From: Streptomonospora mangrovi
GTDB taxonomy: Bacteria; Actinomycetota; Actinomycetes; Streptosporangiales; Streptosporangiaceae
Direction of reading: 5' to 3'
DNA length: 60,052 bases
Assembly (NCBI RefSeq): GCF_027604915.1
Contig: NZ_JAJAQC010000047.1
Location: 1 to 60,052, forward strand
Below are positions 57,583 to 60,052 of this stretch, piece by piece (the stretch's first letter is position 1; each line of letters starts with the position of its first letter). The notes beneath the pieces are model-generated. The model did not search any database. It worked only from the letters and a program-made list of their open reading frames with translations, and was not told where the DNA came from. Position numbers and translations under genes: made by a program.

Positions 57583-59970
57583 GTGACATCGGCACCGCCC
57601 CCGTCCCCCGCATGCCCGCCGCCCCCCTCGGGCGGCTCCCGCCGAGCCGCACCCCGCCGTGCCGCACCCCGCCGTGCCGCACCCCACCGCGCCGCCTCGG
57701 CGGCCGCGGCCGCCCTGCTGGCGGCCGCCTCCCTCACCGCGCTCGGCGGCGCCGCCGGCCCCGCCGCCGCCGACACCGCCTACACCTGGCGCAACGCCCA
57801 GATCCAGGGCGGCGGGTTCGTGCCGGGCATCGTCTTCAACGAGACCGAGCCCGACCTCATCTACGCCCGCACCGACATCGGCGGCGCCTACCGCTGGAAC
57901 CCCTCGACCGAGCGCTGGACCCCGCTGCTGGACTGGGTCGGCTGGGCGGACTGGGGCTGGACCGGCGTCGCGGGCCTGGCCACCGACCCCGTGGACCCCG
58001 ACCGCGTCTACGCCGCCGTCGGCAGCTACACCAACTCCTGGGACCCCAACAACGGCGCGATCCTGCGCTCCACCGACCGCGGCGACACCTGGGAGGTCAC
58101 CGAGCTGCCGTTCAAGCTCGGCGGCAACATGCCCGGCCGCGGCGTCGAGCGGCTCTCCGTCGACCCCAACGACAACCGGGTCCTCTACCTGGGCGCCCCC
58201 AGCGGCAACGGCCTGTGGCGCAGCACCGACTACGGCGCCACCTGGTCGGAGGTGACGTCGTTCCCCAACCCCGGCGACTACGCGGCCGACCCCGGCGACG
58301 GCTCGGGCTACTCCAGCGACAACCAGGGTGTGGGCTGGATCGCCTTCGACCGCTCCAGCGGGTCGCCGGGCAGCCGCACCCAGGACGTCTACGTCGGGGT
58401 GATGGACAAGGAGAACACCGTCTACCGCAGCACCGACGCCGGGCAGACCTGGGAGCGCGTGCCCGGCCAGCCCGAGGGCCACCTGGCCATCGAGGGCGTG
58501 GTCGACCACGAGAACGGGCGCCTCTACATCTCCACCAGCGACACCGGCGGCCCCTACGACGGCGGCAGCGGCGACGTGTGGCGGTTCGACTTCGCCACCG
58601 AGGAGTGGACCAACATCAGCCCGGTGCCCTCCGGCTCGCCCGACAACCACTTCGGCTACGGCGGCCTCACCATCGACCGGCAGAACCCCGGCACCCTGAT
58701 GGTCAGCACCCAGATCTCCTGGTGGCCCGACGTGCAGATCTACCGCACCACCGACGGCGGCGACACCTGGACCCAGGCGTGGCGCTACGGCTCCTACCCC
58801 GAGCGGGTCAACCGCTACGAACTCGACATCTCCGCCGCGCCGTGGCTGACCTTCGGCGAGAACCCCCAGCCCCCGGTCACCTCGCCCAAGCTCGGCTGGA
58901 TGACCCAGGCCATGGAGATCGACCCGCACGACTCCGACCGCATGATGTACGGCACCGGCGCCACCCTCTACGGCACCGACGACCTCACCGACTGGGACGC
59001 CGACCAGACCTTCACCATCGAGGTCAAGGCGGCCGGCATCGAGGAGACCGCCGTCAACGACCTCGCCGCCCCGCCCGGCGGCGTGCCGCTGGTCTCGGCC
59101 CTGGGCGACATCGGCGGGTTCCGCCACGACGACCTCACCCAGGTGCCCGACCTGATGCACACCCGGCCCTTCCACGGCACCGTCACCTCGCTGGACTTCG
59201 CCGAGCGGGCGCCGCACACCTTCGTGCGCGTGGGCAGCAGCGACAACGCCGCCACCTCCCGCATCGCGCTGTCCACCGACGGCGGCGCCAACTGGTGGGC
59301 CGGCCAGCAGCCCTCCGGCGTCACCGGCCCCGGCACGGTCGCCATGGCGGCCGACGCCTCGGCGGTGGTGTGGAGCACCGAGGGCGCGGGCGTGCACGTG
59401 TCGAACAACTACGCGGGCTCCTGGCAGGCCGCCACCGGGGTGCCGGCCGGTGCCCGGGTCGAGGCCGACCGCGTCAACCCCGACCTTTTCTACGCCTTCG
59501 CCGACGGCGGGTTCTACGTCAGCACCGACGGCGGCGCGACGTTTGCCCGCTCGGCCGCCGGCGGGCTGCCGCAGAGCAGCGTCCGGTTCGCGGCCGTCCC
59601 CGGCCGCGAGGGCGAGGTGTGGCTGGCCGGCGGGACCTCCGGCGGCGCCTACGGCATGTGGCGCTCGACCGACTCCGGCGCCACGTTCACCCCGGTGGCC
59701 GGCGTGGACGAGGCCGACACGGTCGGGTTCGGCAAGGCCGCGCCGGGGGCCGACCACCCCGCCGTCTACACCAGCGCCCGCATCGGCGGGGTGCGCGGGA
59801 TCTTCCGCTCCGACGACGCCGGCGCCACCTGGGAGCGGATCAACGACGACGACCACCAGTGGGCGTGGACCGGGGCGGCCATCACCGGCGACCCCGACGT
59901 CTACGGCCGGGTGTATGTGAGCACCAACGGCCGCGGGATCGTCTACGGCGACCCGGGCGCGGGCGGCTGA
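57583..59970 (+). CDS. Secreted xyloglucanase (GH74)
   Basis: 795 residues. A long signal peptide (Arg/Ala/Pro head with RRAAP repeats, hydrophobic AAAALLAAASLTALGGAAG, cleavage after PAAADT) precedes a two-propeller GH74 enzyme. Catalytic Asp residues are expected in YARTDIGGAYRWN (base) and SALGDIGGFRHDDL (acid). Sialidase-like Asp-box/BNR repeats recur (STDRGDTWEV, STDAGQTWER, TTDGGDTWTQ, STDSGATFTP). It hydrolyses plant xyloglucan. No carbohydrate-binding module follows; the protein ends GIVYGDPGAGG. GTG 57583 has AAGGAG at seven bases. No other plant-wall gene is adjacent. Confidence 0.92.
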   Translation: MTSAPPPSPACPPPPSGGSRRAAPRRAAPRRAAPHRAASAAAAALLAAASLTALGGAAGPAAADTAYTWRNAQIQGGGFVPGIVFNETEPDLIYARTDIGGAYRWNPSTERWTPLLDWVGWADWGWTGVAGLATDPVDPDRVYAAVGSYTNSWDPNNGAILRSTDRGDTWEVTELPFKLGGNMPGRGVERLSVDPNDNRVLYLGAPSGNGLWRSTDYGATWSEVTSFPNPGDYAADPGDGSGYSSDNQGVGWIAFDRSSGSPGSRTQDVYVGVMDKENTVYRSTDAGQTWERVPGQPEGHLAIEGVVDHENGRLYISTSDTGGPYDGGSGDVWRFDFATEEWTNISPVPSGSPDNHFGYGGLTIDRQNPGTLMVSTQISWWPDVQIYRTTDGGDTWTQAWRYGSYPERVNRYELDISAAPWLTFGENPQPPVTSPKLGWMTQAMEIDPHDSDRMMYGTGATLYGTDDLTDWDADQTFTIEVKAAGIEETAVNDLAAPPGGVPLVSALGDIGGFRHDDLTQVPDLMHTRPFHGTVTSLDFAERAPHTFVRVGSSDNAATSRIALSTDGGANWWAGQQPSGVTGPGTVAMAADASAVVWSTEGAGVHVSNNYAGSWQAATGVPAGARVEADRVNPDLFYAFADGGFYVSTDGGATFARSAAGGLPQSSVRFAAVPGREGEVWLAGGTSGGAYGMWRSTDSGATFTPVAGVDEADTVGFGKAAPGADHPAVYTSARIGGVRGIFRSDDAGATWERINDDDHQWAWTGAAITGDPDVYGRVYVSTNGRGIVYGDPGAGG
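57646..57690 (+). repeat. 15-bp tandem repeat in the xyloglucanase signal region
   Basis: Three units of GCCGCACCCCGCCGT (57646-57660, 57661-57675 identical; 57676-57690 with two changes) encode the RRAAP-type repeats in the basic head of the signal peptide. Confidence 0.85.
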
Positions 59971-60052
59971 CCGGCCCCGGCGCGTGACCGGCCCGGTGCC
60001 GGCCCGCGCCGGAACGGCGGGGGCGGCAGCGGGGGCGGGCGCCCGCGCGGGG

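Noticed and set aside
57163-59856. 897-codon frame antisense to the xyloglucanase
   Set aside because: Shadow of a strongly biased gene; no domain, no ribosome site.

Overview
The window is about 60 kb of very GC-rich DNA (well over 70% in most genes). It carries an HspR-controlled dnaK-grpE-dnaJ-hspR-clpB cluster, methylmalonyl-CoA mutase genes, XRE/DUF5753-DUF397 regulatory pairs, DivIVA-type coiled-coil proteins and many TetR regulators. This points to a filamentous actinomycete. A member of the Nocardiopsaceae is my best guess, but no rRNA or other taxonomic marker is present to prove it.

Layout. 0-3 kb: a DUF418 membrane protein, its divergent TetR regulator, and a DUF1707 protein. 3-6.6 kb: a lower-GC accessory island with an XRE/DUF5753 regulator, two DUF397 genes, a DUF6879 gene with a broken upstream partner, and a divergent three-gene set of tiny proteins ending in a zinc ribbon. 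7-11 kb: an MFS transporter and a FadE5-type acyl-CoA dehydrogenase. 11-13 kb: an AbiEi/AbiEii type IV toxin-antitoxin pair. 13-21 kb: DUF6458 and the heat-shock cluster, with a HAIR operator before dnaK. 21-27 kb: an EtfD-like membrane Fe-S oxidoreductase, a gamma-carbonic anhydrase, a DivIVA-like protein and a GNAT acetyltransferase. 27-33 kb: two TetR-controlled efflux modules, the second including an FAD monooxygenase. 33-41 kb: envelope and secreted proteins (NlpC/P60, subtilisin-inhibitor-like, DUF6412 plus YidC-like, SOD-like lipoprotein), DUF3291 plus a cysteine-rich HTH regulator, YigZ and a beta-propeller lipoprotein. 41-47 kb: the mutA-mutB-meaB operon. 47-60 kb: STAS, methyltransferase, NUDIX, an alpha/beta hydrolase facing a GntR-TetR fusion regulator, an SOS-box DUF6504 gene, a TetR, an M48-like protein with HQxxH in place of HExxH, two DivIVA-motif proteins, an amidase lipoprotein, DUF1232 and a secreted GH74 xyloglucanase.

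How the genes connect. FadE5 (acyl-CoA oxidation) and the EtfD-like protein (which would pass ETF electrons to quinone) lie 12 kb apart. They share a closely matching palindromic element at the same distance from their start codons, which suggests one fatty-acid regulon. MutAB/MeaB would complete the catabolism of odd-chain and branched acyl units through propionyl-CoA. Chaperone genes run as one block under HspR. Efflux and hydrolase genes each sit opposite their own regulator, with palindromes between them.

No rRNA, tRNA, CRISPR array or insertion sequence was recognised. Long open frames antisense to the real genes are an effect of high GC and are left out.
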